DNA from: Halomonas sp. HL-93
Lineage (GTDB): Bacteria > Pseudomonadota > Gammaproteobacteria > Pseudomonadales > Halomonadaceae
Assembly: GCF_900086985.1 (NCBI RefSeq)
Contig: NZ_LT593974.1
Coordinates: forward strand, 620,001-684,000
Length of the DNA: 64,000 nucleotides
Reading direction: 5' to 3'
Positions within the stretch are counted from its first letter, which is position 1, and every line of letters begins with the position of its first letter. The notes beneath the pieces were generated by a model. The model was not told the origin of the DNA. It saw nothing but the letters and a program-made list of their open reading frames with translations, and did no database searches. Below are positions 49,683-59,792 of the stretch, in pieces. The position numbers and the translations under genes were made by a program.

Positions 49683-51839
49683 CTAGGTCAGCATCGGTGG
49701 CGGCGTCAGGCTACGCTTTACCATCTCGACTGCGGATAACGGTTTGCAGAAATAATAGCCCTGGTAAGCGTGGCACTGGTGATCATTGAGATAACGCCAG
49801 TGTTCGAGGGTTTCGACTCCCTCCGCTATTACGTTTAACCCCAGCGCCCGCCCCATGGCAATAATGGTCTGCACAATGGCCATATCATCTGGGTTTTGAT
49901 GAAGATCGCGCACAAAGGACTGATCAATTTTGATTTGATCTAGAGGAAGCCGCTTCAGGTACTGCAGTGACGAGTAGCCGGTGCCAAAATCATCCATCGC
50001 GAAACTGATGCCAAGGGCCTTGAGTTGATGCATGCGAGCAATGGTGTCGTCTACGCTGCCGATCACGGTGCTTTCGGTCAGCTCCAGCTTCAATCGTTGC
50101 GCCGAAGCTCCGCTATTGGCCAAAGCGCCGCGGACGGTGTCGACAAAATCGGGTTGTTGGAACTGTTTGGCGCTGACGTTTACTGCCAGTACAAGATGGT
50201 CAGTGCTGGTGTCGTTGGCCCAGGCAACCAGCTGCGCGCAGGCCGCTTCAAGTACCCACTGGCCAATCGGTACGATTAGCCCAGTTTCTTCCGCCAAGGG
50301 GATAAACGTACCTGGCGAGATAAAGCCTTGTTGAGGATGCTGCCAGCGAATCAATGCTTCCGCGCCAATCGCCCGTCCTTTGCTGTCTACCTGTGTTTGG
50401 TAAACCAGTACAAACTCCTGTCGCTCGATGGCCAGGCGCAGGTCACGCTCTAACTCGGTTTTGGCTTCAAGTTCAGCCTGCACCGCCGGGTCGTAAAACC
50501 GGAGGCCGTTGGGGGCTGACTGCTTGGCAAGGTTGGCGGCGGCGCTGGCGTATTGAAATAGGTTGTCAACGTTATGTTCAGAGTCCCCGAACAACGCAAT
50601 GCCGATGCTGGCGCTAAGATAATGTTCCTTTTGTCCCCATTGGTAAGGTTGGCCGAGGGAGTGTTGTAGTTGTTCAGTCAGCCGTTCGGTTTTCTCGGCC
50701 GCTTTTAGCAGGTCTGCTGGCAAGCCATCGACAATCATCACAAACTCATCCCCGCCCACGCGACCTAACGTTGCGCCGTCGATGTTAAGGGCTGATAGCC
50801 GCTCGGAGAGTTCCTGAAGCAGGCAATCACCCGCTCGGTGGCCGCAGCTGTCGTTGATGCGTTTGAAGTTGTCTATATCTAAGTATACGAGAGCGCCAAA
50901 CGTATCGGTTTGCTGATTGGTGTCAATGGAAAGCTGTAGGTGTTCTTTCATCAGGCGCCAGTTGGGCAACTGGGTCAGCGTATCGTAGTAAGCTAGTCGA
51001 TGTACCTTACGCTCGGCCTCGCGGCGCTTTTGTTCGGTTTTCCGAAACGAAAGCAGAGCGGTGGCAATATGTTTTAAAGGACCACTATGGCGCTGGCTTA
51101 TGCGCTGGATATCGTCAAAGTCAGGAATAGTCTGGTGGGAGGTGGATAAGTCGAGGATGGCATCGCCGATTATCATTAGCCGTCGATTGATACGCCAAGA
51201 TGCAAAGGCGGCGCCGCCGATGAGGACGCATACTAATCCCAGTCCAAACCATACCAAGGTGCCGATGGACCGGCTTAAGGCTTGAAAGGTTTGTTGATGG
51301 CGCTCGTTAGCTCGTTCGGTGAGCGCTTCAAAGGTGCGCTGGGTAAATATGATGAACCGGTTGAAGTTGGCCTCCGCTTCTTGCATGAAGTCACCGACGT
51401 TGTTCTGGTTCAACGTTGCCGCCTCGTTTGCCATGTCAATAAAGCGCCGGTATTCCTGGAAGGATAAGAGCAACGTTTCAGCGTTGTCGGCATGTAAATC
51501 GTCAATCAGGCCGGATCCGGCTAAATGTTCAATACGCTCGCCCATTTCGTCCAGCTGTAGGTCGATATAACTGTATTCGCTGTAGCGATCCAATTTGCTG
51601 GGGTGGTTGTTTTTTGACTCATTAAGCGCTTGGGTCAGGCTTTCATGTAGGTTGCCGAGGCGGCGCTCAAAATTGGCCATTTCAACTAGCGTCGCAAGGT
51701 CGGCTGACTGTATGCGGTAACTGTCGAGTGCTTTTTCCCTGGCAATGGTTAGCGCGAAGGCGCCGAGTATTAGCGCAGGGACAATGATCATTAGAACAGG
51801 CAACAGAAAAACCATGAGTAGGCTTTGGGTGGGCTTCAT
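49683..51839 (-). CDS. GGDEF-EAL cyclic di-GMP protein with membrane sensor
   Basis: 718 residues. Two membrane helices (~8-30 and ~195-215) enclose a helical periplasmic region without a named domain. The GGDEF domain (~285-440) has an intact active site GRVGGDEFVMIVDG near 360; the EAL domain (~455-700) has AIGAEALIRW near 495, a DDFGTGYSSLQYLKRLPL segment and ELTESTVIG. Both halves look catalytically competent, so it could make or break c-di-GMP depending on the signal. It lies next to a chemoreceptor transcribed in the same direction but separated by a hairpin at 51871-51892. Confidence 0.92.
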   Translation of the reverse strand: MKPTQSLLMVFLLPVLMIIVPALILGAFALTIAREKALDSYRIQSADLATLVEMANFERRLGNLHESLTQALNESKNNHPSKLDRYSEYSYIDLQLDEMGERIEHLAGSGLIDDLHADNAETLLLSFQEYRRFIDMANEAATLNQNNVGDFMQEAEANFNRFIIFTQRTFEALTERANERHQQTFQALSRSIGTLVWFGLGLVCVLIGGAAFASWRINRRLMIIGDAILDLSTSHQTIPDFDDIQRISQRHSGPLKHIATALLSFRKTEQKRREAERKVHRLAYYDTLTQLPNWRLMKEHLQLSIDTNQQTDTFGALVYLDIDNFKRINDSCGHRAGDCLLQELSERLSALNIDGATLGRVGGDEFVMIVDGLPADLLKAAEKTERLTEQLQHSLGQPYQWGQKEHYLSASIGIALFGDSEHNVDNLFQYASAAANLAKQSAPNGLRFYDPAVQAELEAKTELERDLRLAIERQEFVLVYQTQVDSKGRAIGAEALIRWQHPQQGFISPGTFIPLAEETGLIVPIGQWVLEAACAQLVAWANDTSTDHLVLAVNVSAKQFQQPDFVDTVRGALANSGASAQRLKLELTESTVIGSVDDTIARMHQLKALGISFAMDDFGTGYSSLQYLKRLPLDQIKIDQSFVRDLHQNPDDMAIVQTIIAMGRALGLNVIAEGVETLEHWRYLNDHQCHAYQGYYFCKPLSAVEMVKRSLTPPPMLT

Positions 51840-51870
51840 AATCGCCTCAATACAGAGGGGCTAAAGTAGT

Positions 51871-51892
51871 GGCTCCCTTCCACTCGGGAGCC
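51871..51892. other. Hairpin between chemoreceptor and GGDEF-EAL genes
   Basis: GGCTCCC / GGGAGCC with an eight-base loop. On the minus strand, where both genes are transcribed, no U-run follows the stem, so termination is uncertain; it may set the relative level of the two transcripts. Confidence 0.4.
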
Positions 51893-51943
51893 TTCCTTTT
51901 GGTGAGCGCTTATCATGTGGCAATGAAGAGTAGCGTTGTGTGC

Positions 51944-53659
51944 TTAGAAGCTTTCCCACTCGGGTTCTGGCTGCTGTTGTGTTGTGGCAGGTCGAGGTTT
52001 TGTGAGGGAGCTAGAGGTGGTGGCAGATAAGCCTGCCAAGGTGAGGGCATGTTCACGGCCGCTGCTGGGCAGTTTGAAGACCGCCATTGAATTGATTAGC
52101 TTATGTGCATTGTCGCGCAGGTTATTGGCCGAGCGAGCGCTTTCCTGCACCAAACCGGCATTTTGTTGGGTAACTTGATCCATCTCGGTGACTGCTTTGC
52201 CAACTTCTTGAACCCCCTTGCTTTGCTCAGCGCTGGCATAGCTGATTTCTTTCATGATGTCGGTGACTCGGCTGATAGCTGCCACAATCTCTTCGGTTGA
52301 TTTACTAGCCTCAGCAGCGCGCTCGTTACCATGATTGACACGCTCCAGGTTGCTGGAAATCAGGTTGTTGATTTCGCGTGCGGCATCGGCGCTGCGTTGG
52401 GCAAGTTTGCGGACTTCTTCGGCTACCACAGCGAAGCCACGGCCATGCTCCCCAGCGCGTGCGGCTTCCACCGAAGCATTCAGCGCCAAAATATTGGTCT
52501 GGAAGGCGATGGAGTCGATGGTCGAGATGATGCCAGCAATTTCCTGAGAGCTTTTGTTGAGATCGTTCATAGTGGCGACCACCTGGTGAACCGCTTCGCC
52601 CCCTTGTGTGGCGGTAGTGGATGCGCTGGAGGCTTCCTGGCTGGCCTGTTCGGAATTGTCGGCGTTGAGCTTGACCGTGCTGTTTAGCTGTTCCATTGCC
52701 GAGGCGGTTTCCGCCAGTGCGCTGGCCTGTTGTTCGGTACGCGACGATAGGTCGTTGTTACCTTCGGCAATTTGCTCACTATTGCTGGCGACGGCCTCGG
52801 CTGACGCGCGTACCTCGGCAACGATACCTTGTAGCTGGCGTGCCATTTCCACCTGAGACGCCATGATGCTGCGCTTATCACCCTTCTTTAAGCGTCCTTG
52901 GCTGTCCAGTTCGCCACGGCCGATGGCTTCCGCGAAAGCCTTGACTTCATGGGGCTCAGCGCCGAGCTCACGCAGGAGTTGACGAGTAAGGAACACGGCA
53001 ATGATCCCGCCAACGACTAAGGCGAAAAGGGTTAAACCAAGCATCTGTATTTGGAAGCCGGAAGCTGTGTCTCGCGCGGCAGCTGTCACCGCGTTGTTTT
53101 GCTGTTCTTGAAGATCGATAAACTGGTTAATGCGGTTAAGCCACTCAGCATAGGCAGGCCCGGCTTCAGCCAGCAGTAACTCTTGAGCCGATTGATAATT
53201 TCCTTGTGCATGGGCGCTTAATACCTCGTCGGTGAGCGCTCGAGTCGAATCTGCTTGCTCTTCAATACGGCTGAGTATTGATTGTTCGTCGTTAACGTTT
53301 TGGCTTTGACTATTGTCTGCATTATCCGCAATAACCGTCTGCATACCTTCTGAGGCGCTTGCGTAGTTATCCTGCAATTGCTGCATGGTGTCTTGGAGAG
53401 GGGTAATGTCGCCTTCGCCTGTCATCACGATGTCGCGTAACGCAATGGCTCGATCGTGGACGCTGCCGCGCCAGTCAATCGCGTGGCGCTGTTTTTCGCC
53501 GTTAACATCGTTGATGGTGGTAAGGCCACGATCGATTTGGTTGACCTGATAGATACCGATGCCCGTCAATATCACCAGAAGGGCGAGCAGTGCCGAAAAG
53601 CCAAGGGTAAGGCGCGTACTTATCTTGGTTCCCGAGAACCGTGCGCTAGACAAGAACAT
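51944..53659 (-). CDS. Methyl-accepting chemotaxis protein
   Basis: 571 residues, AGGAGAAATATA upstream of the ATG. Membrane helices near residues 20-40 and 200-222, a four-helix-bundle periplasmic domain with acidic loops between them, a short HAMP-like region, and the cytoplasmic signalling coil with DSIAFQTNILALNASVEAAR near the tip. It ends QQPEPEWESF, again a CheR/CheB-type tether similar to the chemoreceptor at 9822 (EPEWEAF). The N-terminal half is unrelated to that protein, so the ligand differs. Confidence 0.9.
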   Translation of the reverse strand: MFLSSARFSGTKISTRLTLGFSALLALLVILTGIGIYQVNQIDRGLTTINDVNGEKQRHAIDWRGSVHDRAIALRDIVMTGEGDITPLQDTMQQLQDNYASASEGMQTVIADNADNSQSQNVNDEQSILSRIEEQADSTRALTDEVLSAHAQGNYQSAQELLLAEAGPAYAEWLNRINQFIDLQEQQNNAVTAAARDTASGFQIQMLGLTLFALVVGGIIAVFLTRQLLRELGAEPHEVKAFAEAIGRGELDSQGRLKKGDKRSIMASQVEMARQLQGIVAEVRASAEAVASNSEQIAEGNNDLSSRTEQQASALAETASAMEQLNSTVKLNADNSEQASQEASSASTTATQGGEAVHQVVATMNDLNKSSQEIAGIISTIDSIAFQTNILALNASVEAARAGEHGRGFAVVAEEVRKLAQRSADAAREINNLISSNLERVNHGNERAAEASKSTEEIVAAISRVTDIMKEISYASAEQSKGVQEVGKAVTEMDQVTQQNAGLVQESARSANNLRDNAHKLINSMAVFKLPSSGREHALTLAGLSATTSSSLTKPRPATTQQQPEPEWESF

Positions 53660-53814
53660 TATATTTCTCCTTAGGCACCGTTCAGGTGCTTTATTATGTC
53701 GATATTAGGATTCTAATCATCGGTATAGTTTTTGTACAACTTTATTTTGGTTCAAGGGGCGTGCGATTATTCATAAACAAGCATGAATATCCCGTAAGAA
53801 TCTGATATAAAATA

Positions 53815-53839
53815 AAAAAGCCACGCTCGGGCGTGGCTT
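53815..53839 (-). terminator. Intrinsic terminator of bamD
   Basis: On the minus strand AAGCCACGC-CCGA-GCGTGGCTT is followed by TTTT and AT-rich bases; it lies 76 bases after the bamD stop. The interval 53660-53914 otherwise shows only an AT-rich promoter zone for the chemoreceptor. Confidence 0.85.
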
Positions 53840-53914
53840 GAAGAAAAATCTTCTTTTGTGAAACTTGTACAAGCTAGGCGCTATGCTTAATGCTCATTTA
53901 GCGAAGTCTCAGCG

Positions 53915-54721
53915 TTAGTCGAGATGTTTTGGTGCAAATCGATTGCCATCAAGTTGGTCATGGTCGGGAGCATTTTCACGCAGCACGGCGAGTACTTCCT
54001 CTGCGCGGTCATCCATTTCCAGTCCCTGGTAGCCCTCAACCATAGTGGCAAGCGCGTCGTGACTGGCATTGGATTCGGGATAGTTCTCGACTACCCAGCG
54101 TCCGCGTTCAACGGCGGCGAGGTAAGCGCCACGCCGCAGGTAGTAATCAGCAACGTGTAGTTCGTGGCGAGCAAGCAATTCGCGCAGATACACAATCCGC
54201 TGCTGCGCGTCGGGGGCGTACTCGCTTTCCGGGTAGCGTTGAATCAGCTCGCGGAAATCGCTGTAAGCGTCTCGTGTTGCGCCAAGATCGCGCTTGGAGA
54301 TATCAATCAAGCGAAGACGCTCAAGGCTGAAACGCCCTGCCTGCCATGCTGATAAACCGCGCAGGTAATAGGCATAATCGACCTGTGGGTGGTCGGGGTG
54401 CAGGCGAATAAAGCGGCTGGCTGCGGCGCGAGCCTCTTCCCAATCGCTATTTTCGTAGTAGGCGTAGATGATCTCTAACTGAGCTTGCTCAGCGTGTTCG
54501 CCAAACGGGTAGCGTGTATCCAACGCTTCTAACCGTTCGATCGCAATGTTAAAGCGATTATCATCTAGGGCGTCGCGAGCTCGGTCGTATAGCTCACGTT
54601 CATCGACGCCAGCGTATTCATCCTCCTCTTCGGAGGTCGTATCGTTGCTGGCACAGCCGGCCAGCAAGGCAAAGCTTAAAGCTAACACGCCAAAGCGATT
54701 GGCAGCGGAAAAAACGCGCAT
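53915..54721 (-). CDS. bamD: Outer membrane assembly lipoprotein BamD
   Basis: 268 residues from the third of three consecutive ATGs (54721), the only one with GAGG at a proper distance. A lipoprotein signal peptide ends in the lipobox LLAGC-A near residue 21. Five TPR-like repeats follow: YDRARDALDDNRFNIAIERL, LDTRYPFGEHAEQAQLEII, RFIRLHPDHPQVDYAYYLRG, and FRELIQRYPESEYAPDAQQR. BamD is the essential lipoprotein partner of BamA that folds beta-barrels into the outer membrane. Divergent from rluD, as in E. coli and Pseudomonas. Confidence 0.95.
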   Translation of the reverse strand: MRVFSAANRFGVLALSFALLAGCASNDTTSEEEDEYAGVDERELYDRARDALDDNRFNIAIERLEALDTRYPFGEHAEQAQLEIIYAYYENSDWEEARAAASRFIRLHPDHPQVDYAYYLRGLSAWQAGRFSLERLRLIDISKRDLGATRDAYSDFRELIQRYPESEYAPDAQQRIVYLRELLARHELHVADYYLRRGAYLAAVERGRWVVENYPESNASHDALATMVEGYQGLEMDDRAEEVLAVLRENAPDHDQLDGNRFAPKHLD

Positions 54722-54880
54722 CATCATCCTCGTTGCAAACAAGCCTCAATCATCGAAAAGCGACGATGGCCATAAGTAGAAATGGTAGAATAGGTCGCAG
54801 TTCGTCCACTATAAATCACCTCGGCGCAAAACGCAGGCTTCGCATTACGTTGTCGAGGTGTCGTCAAAGGAAATTATCCC

Positions 54881-55840
54881 ATGCCTCGCAGTGTTGAAGC
54901 TACGCAACGCGTGCCGACATCATTGGCAGGTGCCCGCTTGGACCAAGCGGCGGCCGAGTTGTTCAGTGATTACTCCCGTGAACGTTTAAAAGCGTGGATC
55001 AATACCGGCGAATTGACCGTAGACGGCAAACCAGCCAAGCCGAAAGTCAAGCTCCACGGGCATGAAATGCTGGTGTTGCAAGCGACACTCGAAGAGGATA
55101 CCCGTTTTGAGCCGCAGGCCATACCATTGGATATCGTATTTGAGGATGATGCGGTGATGGTGGTCAACAAGCCGGCCGGTATGGTGGTTCATCCGGCGGC
55201 GGGCAACCCAGATGGCACCTTATTGAATGCGCTCTTGCATCATCACCCTGCGTTGGCTGAAGTGCCACGAGCTGGCATTGTGCATCGGCTTGATAAAGAC
55301 ACCACCGGGTTAATGATGGTGGCAAAAACGCTGCCTGCGCAAACCACTCTGGTCGAGCAATTGCAGGCGCGCAGTGTTTCCCGTCAATACGATGCAGTGG
55401 TGATTGGCAAGCCGATCGCCGGTAGCACTATCGATGCGCCGATTGGACGCCACCCCAAAGACCGTAAGCGGCAAGCAGTCAACGCTTCGGGAAAGCCCGC
55501 GGTGACCCATTTTCGTGTGGTGGAGCGTTTCCGGGCCCATACGCACGTTCGCTGCCAGTTGGAAACCGGGCGTACCCACCAAATTCGTGTGCATATGGCG
55601 CATGCCCGCTACCCGCTAATTGGCGACCCCTTGTACGGTGGCCGGGCCAAGCTACCGCCGGGAGCTGCTGGGCCCTTGAAAGAAATTCTGCGTGAATTTC
55701 CCCGTCAGGCGCTACATGCGCGCAAGCTGCGTTTCGTTCATCCCGTTAGCGGCGAAACGCTTACTTTCCACGCTGGTCTGCCCGATGATCTACTACTGTT
55801 ATTGGACTACCTGCGTGACGATAGCGAGACCATGCAATGA
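54881..55840 (+). CDS. rluD: 23S rRNA pseudouridine synthase RluD
   Basis: 319 residues. An N-terminal S4 RNA-binding domain (GARLDQAAAELFSDYSRERL, ELTVDGKPAKPKVKL) and the RluA-family catalytic motif GIVHRLDKDTTGLMMVAKT near residue 138 with the catalytic Asp. RGTGRTHQIRVHMAH-type motif reads ETGRTHQIRVHMAHARYPLI. It modifies uridines 1911, 1915 and 1917 of helix 69. First gene of rluD-pgeF-clpB. Confidence 0.95.
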   Translation: MPRSVEATQRVPTSLAGARLDQAAAELFSDYSRERLKAWINTGELTVDGKPAKPKVKLHGHEMLVLQATLEEDTRFEPQAIPLDIVFEDDAVMVVNKPAGMVVHPAAGNPDGTLLNALLHHHPALAEVPRAGIVHRLDKDTTGLMMVAKTLPAQTTLVEQLQARSVSRQYDAVVIGKPIAGSTIDAPIGRHPKDRKRQAVNASGKPAVTHFRVVERFRAHTHVRCQLETGRTHQIRVHMAHARYPLIGDPLYGGRAKLPPGAAGPLKEILREFPRQALHARKLRFVHPVSGETLTFHAGLPDDLLLLLDYLRDDSETMQ

Positions 55841-56592
55841 GCGATGCCATCGACCTGAGGCCCACGTTGCTGCTACCCGACTGGCCGGCGCCGAGCAATG
55901 TGCGGGCGTTTGTCACCACGCGTGAAACAGGGCCAAGCCAAGATAATTTTGCTGCTTTTAACCCAGCGTCTCATGTGGGCGATAACGCTGATCACGTGGC
56001 GCTGTGTCGGCGGCTTATGGGAAAAGAAATTGGCGATGAGCGCCCGTTTTTGTGGCTTAAGCAAACCCATGGCGCGCGGGTGCAACAGGCCTTCCAGGCC
56101 GATGTTCCGGAAGCAGATGCGTCGATTGCTAACGGTAATGACTATGCTTGCGTGGTGCTAACCGCCGACTGTTTGCCGGTATTGTTTTGTAATCGCCAGG
56201 GCTCCCAAGTGGCTGTTGCCCACGCGGGTTGGCGTGGTTTAGCAACCGGTGTGCTGGAAGCCACCGTGGCGGCGATGAACAGCGACCCGGATGATATTCT
56301 GGTTTGGTTGGGACCTGCGATTTCCAATGCTCAGTTCGAAGTAGGGCCGGAAGTGTATGGCGCGTTTGTCGCCGTTCAGCCTGAAACGGCTGAAGCGTTC
56401 GATCACAGCCCTTACCGCTTAGGTCATTACATGGCTGATCTTTACCGGTTGGCTCGCTTTCGCCTTGAGGCGTTGGGAATTCATCAGATCAGCGGTGGCC
56501 ATTTCTGTACTGCCTGTGAATCACGTTTTTATTCCTATCGTCGTGATGTTGGCAATACCGGAAGGATGGCGAGCGTGATCTGGATCAAATAA
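55837..56592 (+). CDS. pgeF: Purine nucleoside phosphorylase-like multicopper-type enzyme PgeF (YfiH)
   Basis: 251 residues. The family metal site is visible: LKQTHGARV near residue 70, VVLTADCLPVLF near 107, VAVAHAGWRGLATGVLEATV near 128 and GHFCTACESRFYSYRRD near 225. This group is reported both as a purine nucleoside phosphorylase/adenosine deaminase and as a peptidoglycan-editing factor. The ATG overlaps the rluD stop by four bases (ATGA); the order bamD/rluD-pgeF-clpB is conserved. Confidence 0.92.
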   Translation: MSDAIDLRPTLLLPDWPAPSNVRAFVTTRETGPSQDNFAAFNPASHVGDNADHVALCRRLMGKEIGDERPFLWLKQTHGARVQQAFQADVPEADASIANGNDYACVVLTADCLPVLFCNRQGSQVAVAHAGWRGLATGVLEATVAAMNSDPDDILVWLGPAISNAQFEVGPEVYGAFVAVQPETAEAFDHSPYRLGHYMADLYRLARFRLEALGIHQISGGHFCTACESRFYSYRRDVGNTGRMASVIWIK

Positions 56593-56616
56593 ACCGGCTG
56601 GCTGCTACCACGTCCC

Positions 56617-56645
56617 CTTGAAACCTCCTGGAATTGACGCCATTT
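56617..56645 (+). promoter_or_regulatory. Sigma-32 (heat shock) promoter of clpB
   Basis: CTTGAAA at 56617-56623 and CGCCATTT at 56638-56645 with 14 bases between, close to the RpoH consensus (CTTGAAA - 13 to 15 - CCCCATNT). It lies in the gap between pgeF and clpB, ~95 bases before the clpB ATG. Confidence 0.75.
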
Positions 56646-56740
56646 AACTTGTCAAGCTAATCGTGATTAGCACGTTTAACAGACAGGTTGTCGGGATACG
56701 CCGCGCGTCCAAACGCGCGGTCACCCCCAGGAGGAACTGC

Positions 56741-59335
56741 ATGAGATTCGATAAATTTACCGCCAAGCTCCAGGCCGGCATTGCCGAAGCGCAGTCGCTT
56801 GCGGTAGGCCGTGGGCATAATCAGCTTGAGCCTGCTCACCTGCTGCTGGCGCTGCTGGACACTAAAGATACCGGCATCAAAGCGCTGATTGAAAAAGCCG
56901 AGGGCAGCAGCTCACGTCTGCGCGATGGTTTAGTGCAACAGTTGGATGATTTGCCCAAGGTGGGCCAGTTCGATGGCGAAGTGCAGCCATCGCGGGAGTT
57001 CATCAAGCTATTTAACTTAACTGACCGCGAAGCGCAGAAGCGCGGCGACCAGTTCATCGCCAGCGAATTGGTGCTGCTGGCAGCATTGGAGATGAATTCG
57101 GCGGTCACCAAGCTGCTCAAAGCAGCAGGGATTGATCGAAAGTCACTTGAGGCTGCGATTAACAGCTTGCGTGGTGGAGAAACCGTCGATGATCCTAATG
57201 CGGAAGATCAGCGTGAAGCGCTTAATAAGTACACACTGGATCTGACCCAGCGCGCCCTGGACGGCAAGCTTGATCCGGTAATCGGCCGTGACGACGAAAT
57301 TCGCCGTACCATCCAAGTGCTGCAGCGGCGTACCAAAAACAACCCTGTTTTAATTGGGGAACCCGGTGTTGGTAAAACCGCCATCGTTGAAGGTCTGGCG
57401 CAGCGGATTGTCGATGGCGAGGTACCCGAAGGCCTTAAAGACAAACGCGTGCTGTCGCTGGACATGGGCTCGCTGTTGGCGGGCGCTAAATTCCGTGGGG
57501 AATTTGAAGAGCGCCTAAAAGCGGTGCTTAAAGAGCTTTCCCAGGAAGAAGGTCGGGTCATCCTGTTCATTGATGAGCTCCATACCATGGTGGGCGCCGG
57601 TAAGGCGGACGGTGCCATGGATGCGGGTAATATGCTCAAGCCGGCGCTAGCGCGGGGCGAATTGCACTGCGTCGGTGCCACCACGCTGGATGAATACCGC
57701 AAATATATTGAGAAGGATGCCGCGCTTGAGCGCCGCTTCCAAAAGGTGCTGGTCGATGAGCCCACGGAAGAAGATACCGTAGCGATTTTACGCGGTTTGA
57801 AAGAGCGCTACGAAGTGCACCATGGCGTGGATATCACCGACTCGGCGATTATTGCCGCAGCGAAGCTCTCTACGCGCTATATCACTGATCGCCAACTGCC
57901 CGACAAAGCTATCGACCTGATCGACGAGGCGGCTTCTCGTATCCGCATGGAGCTGGATTCCAAGCCCGAAGAGATGGACAAGCTCGATCGCCGCTTGATT
58001 CAGCTCAAAATGGAGCGCGAAGCGCTTAAAAAAGAGACGGACGAGGCGACCAAAAAGCGCTTGGAAGCACTCAATAACCAGATCCATGAATTGGAGCGCG
58101 AGTACGCGGATCTGGATGAAATATGGAAAGCCGAAAAGGCCAGCATTCAAGGCGCTGCGCAGTTCAAAGCCGAGCTGGAGCAAGCCCGGATTGATCTTGA
58201 GCAGGCCCGCCGCCAGGGCGACTTAGGCCGCATGTCGGAAATCCAGTACGGCAAGATTCCCGAGCTAGAGAAGAAAATTGCCGAAAGCGGCGAAGGCGAA
58301 GCAGATACCTCAAGCCATCAATTGCTGCGCTCCAACGTGACAGAAGAAGAAATCGCTGAGGTTGTCTCCCGCTGGACCGGTATTCCCGTCTCCAAAATGC
58401 TGGAAGGCGAGCGCGATAAGCTGTTGCGCATGGAAGAGGCATTGCACGAGCGGGTGATTGGGCAAGATGAAGCGGTCGGGGCGGTAGCCAATGCGGTACG
58501 TCGCTCTCGGGCAGGCCTTGCCGACCCCAATCGTCCCAACGGTTCATTCCTGTTCCTAGGCCCCACCGGCGTAGGTAAAACCGAGCTATGTAAGTCACTG
58601 GCTAACTTCCTGTTCGATACCGAAGAGGCCATGGTACGTATCGATATGTCCGAGTTTATGGAGAAGCACTCCGTGGCTCGCTTGATTGGTGCGCCCCCTG
58701 GCTACGTCGGCTATGAAGAGGGAGGTTATTTAACCGAAGCCGTGCGCCGTAAACCCTATTCGGTGATGTTGCTGGATGAGGTAGAGAAAGCCCACCCGGA
58801 TGTGTTCAATATCCTGCTACAGGTGTTGGAAGATGGCCGCCTAACCGACGGCCAGGGCCGTACGGTGGACTTCCGCAATACTGTGATCGTCATGACCTCG
58901 AACATGGGCTCGGATATTATCCAGCGCATGGGCGGTGACGTCAGTGCTGATAAGGATAGCGACTATGAGTCGATGAAGAGCATGGTCATGGAGGTGGTGG
59001 GTAACCACTTCCGACCTGAGCTGATCAACCGCATCGATGAAGTGGTGGTCTTTCACGCGCTTGGTCAGGAGCAAATTCAAGCGATTGCCGGCATCCAACT
59101 GGAACGCCTTAAAGCGCGCCTGGCTGAGCACGAGCTAAGCCTGGAGGTGAGCGACGACGCCATGGCGCAGTTGGCCGTGGTAGGCTTCGACCCTGTCTAT
59201 GGCGCAAGGCCACTCAAGCGGGCCATTCAAAGCCGTATTGAGAACCCCTTGGCGCAGGATTTGCTAGCCGGTAAGTTCTCGCCGGGTGACACTATCCATA
59301 TCAGTGCACAAGACGGCAAGTTAGTGTTCAGTTAA
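56741..59335 (+). CDS. clpB: ATP-dependent disaggregase ClpB
   Basis: 864 residues from the ATG at 56741 with CAGGAGGA at a good distance; a 26-codon longer frame crosses the promoter and is rejected. N-terminal Clp repeat domain ([20 protein letters not shown]), first AAA+ with Walker [18 protein letters not shown] near 205 and Walker [16 protein letters not shown], the coiled-coil middle domain ~410-520, second AAA+ with [14 protein letters not shown] near 606 and arginine-finger region, and the C-terminal [15 protein letters not shown]. It rescues aggregated proteins with DnaK. Heat-shock promoter upstream, terminator downstream. Confidence 0.97.
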   Translation: MRFDKFTAKLQAGIAEAQSLAVGRGHNQLEPAHLLLALLDTKDTGIKALIEKAEGSSSRLRDGLVQQLDDLPKVGQFDGEVQPSREFIKLFNLTDREAQKRGDQFIASELVLLAALEMNSAVTKLLKAAGIDRKSLEAAINSLRGGETVDDPNAEDQREALNKYTLDLTQRALDGKLDPVIGRDDEIRRTIQVLQRRTKNNPVLIGEPGVGKTAIVEGLAQRIVDGEVPEGLKDKRVLSLDMGSLLAGAKFRGEFEERLKAVLKELSQEEGRVILFIDELHTMVGAGKADGAMDAGNMLKPALARGELHCVGATTLDEYRKYIEKDAALERRFQKVLVDEPTEEDTVAILRGLKERYEVHHGVDITDSAIIAAAKLSTRYITDRQLPDKAIDLIDEAASRIRMELDSKPEEMDKLDRRLIQLKMEREALKKETDEATKKRLEALNNQIHELEREYADLDEIWKAEKASIQGAAQFKAELEQARIDLEQARRQGDLGRMSEIQYGKIPELEKKIAESGEGEADTSSHQLLRSNVTEEEIAEVVSRWTGIPVSKMLEGERDKLLRMEEALHERVIGQDEAVGAVANAVRRSRAGLADPNRPNGSFLFLGPTGVGKTELCKSLANFLFDTEEAMVRIDMSEFMEKHSVARLIGAPPGYVGYEEGGYLTEAVRRKPYSVMLLDEVEKAHPDVFNILLQVLEDGRLTDGQGRTVDFRNTVIVMTSNMGSDIIQRMGGDVSADKDSDYESMKSMVMEVVGNHFRPELINRIDEVVVFHALGQEQIQAIAGIQLERLKARLAEHELSLEVSDDAMAQLAVVGFDPVYGARPLKRAIQSRIENPLAQDLLAGKFSPGDTIHISAQDGKLVFS

Positions 59336-59354
59336 TACCACCGCCGTGTTGTTA

Positions 59355-59388
59355 AGCTCCGTTGGGCGTTGCCAGCGGGGCTTTTTTT
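59355..59388 (+). terminator. Intrinsic terminator of clpB
   Basis: AGCTCCGTTGG / CCAGCGGGGCT, 11 bp with two G-U pairs and a six-base loop, followed by TTTTTTT; 19 bases after the clpB stop. Confidence 0.85.
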
Positions 59389-59399
59389 ATGCAAGTACT

Positions 59400-59792
59400 A
59401 GCCGTTTATGGCCTTTAACCTGATCGGAGGTTGACAGGCTGAGGATGCTAATGGAATCTTGTGGGTTCCTGATTTGCGGGCGCGGAACCAACGGGTAACC
59501 CCCAATCCCCGCGCGAAGGGTAGGCGAAGACCTTTACCCGCCGAAGGATTTCCGGGCTTGGGCTAACCGCCCGAACCTGGCCAACGCCCCGACACGGCAA
59601 ACCGCCGTGAAAGGGGATCGCTGATTTGTGCTCGCATAAATCAGGGTTCCCGATGAGAGTGCAGGCCCTAACCGGGCCATATGCCAGGGTTTGGCATCAG
59701 GTGCCGGCATGGACCGGCAGCGGCATACCGCCGCACTCGACACCGCAGAATCGTCTGCGGATCGCACTCGAGACCTCCAGGGGAGAAATACA
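59400..59792 (+). promoter_or_regulatory. Structured leader of ilvIH (array of consecutive stem-loops)
   Basis: About 390 bases with no convincing gene. Successive inverted repeats: GCGCGG/CCGCGC (59480-59514), GGGTA/TACCC (59518-59539), GGGC-TAACC-GCCC (59560-59572), CACGGC-AAACC-GCCGTG (59593-59609), CTGATTT/AAATCAG (59621-59644), GGCCC-TAACC-GGGCC (59664-59678), ATGCCA/TGGCAT (59681-59697), TGCCGG/CCGGCA (59702-59719), GCGGC-ATACC-GCCGC (59720-59734) and CCGCAGA-ATCG-TCTGCGG (59743-59760). Four of the loops are five bases ending in ACC. A 17-codon frame at 59445 could be a leader peptide but is not rich in Ile/Leu/Val. It probably forms a regulatory 5' leader; no known riboswitch is recognised. 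Confidence 0.6.

Noticed and set aside
59410..59450. TPP riboswitch before ilvI (AACCTGATC-like bases)
   Set aside because: Only a short match to one conserved arm; the CTGAGA and other TPP-aptamer segments are absent, and the gene is not a thiamine gene.
59445..59498. ilv leader peptide for classical attenuation
   Set aside because: The 17-codon frame has just two Leu and one Ile and no terminator/antiterminator pair directly following, so it does not look like a branched-chain attenuator.
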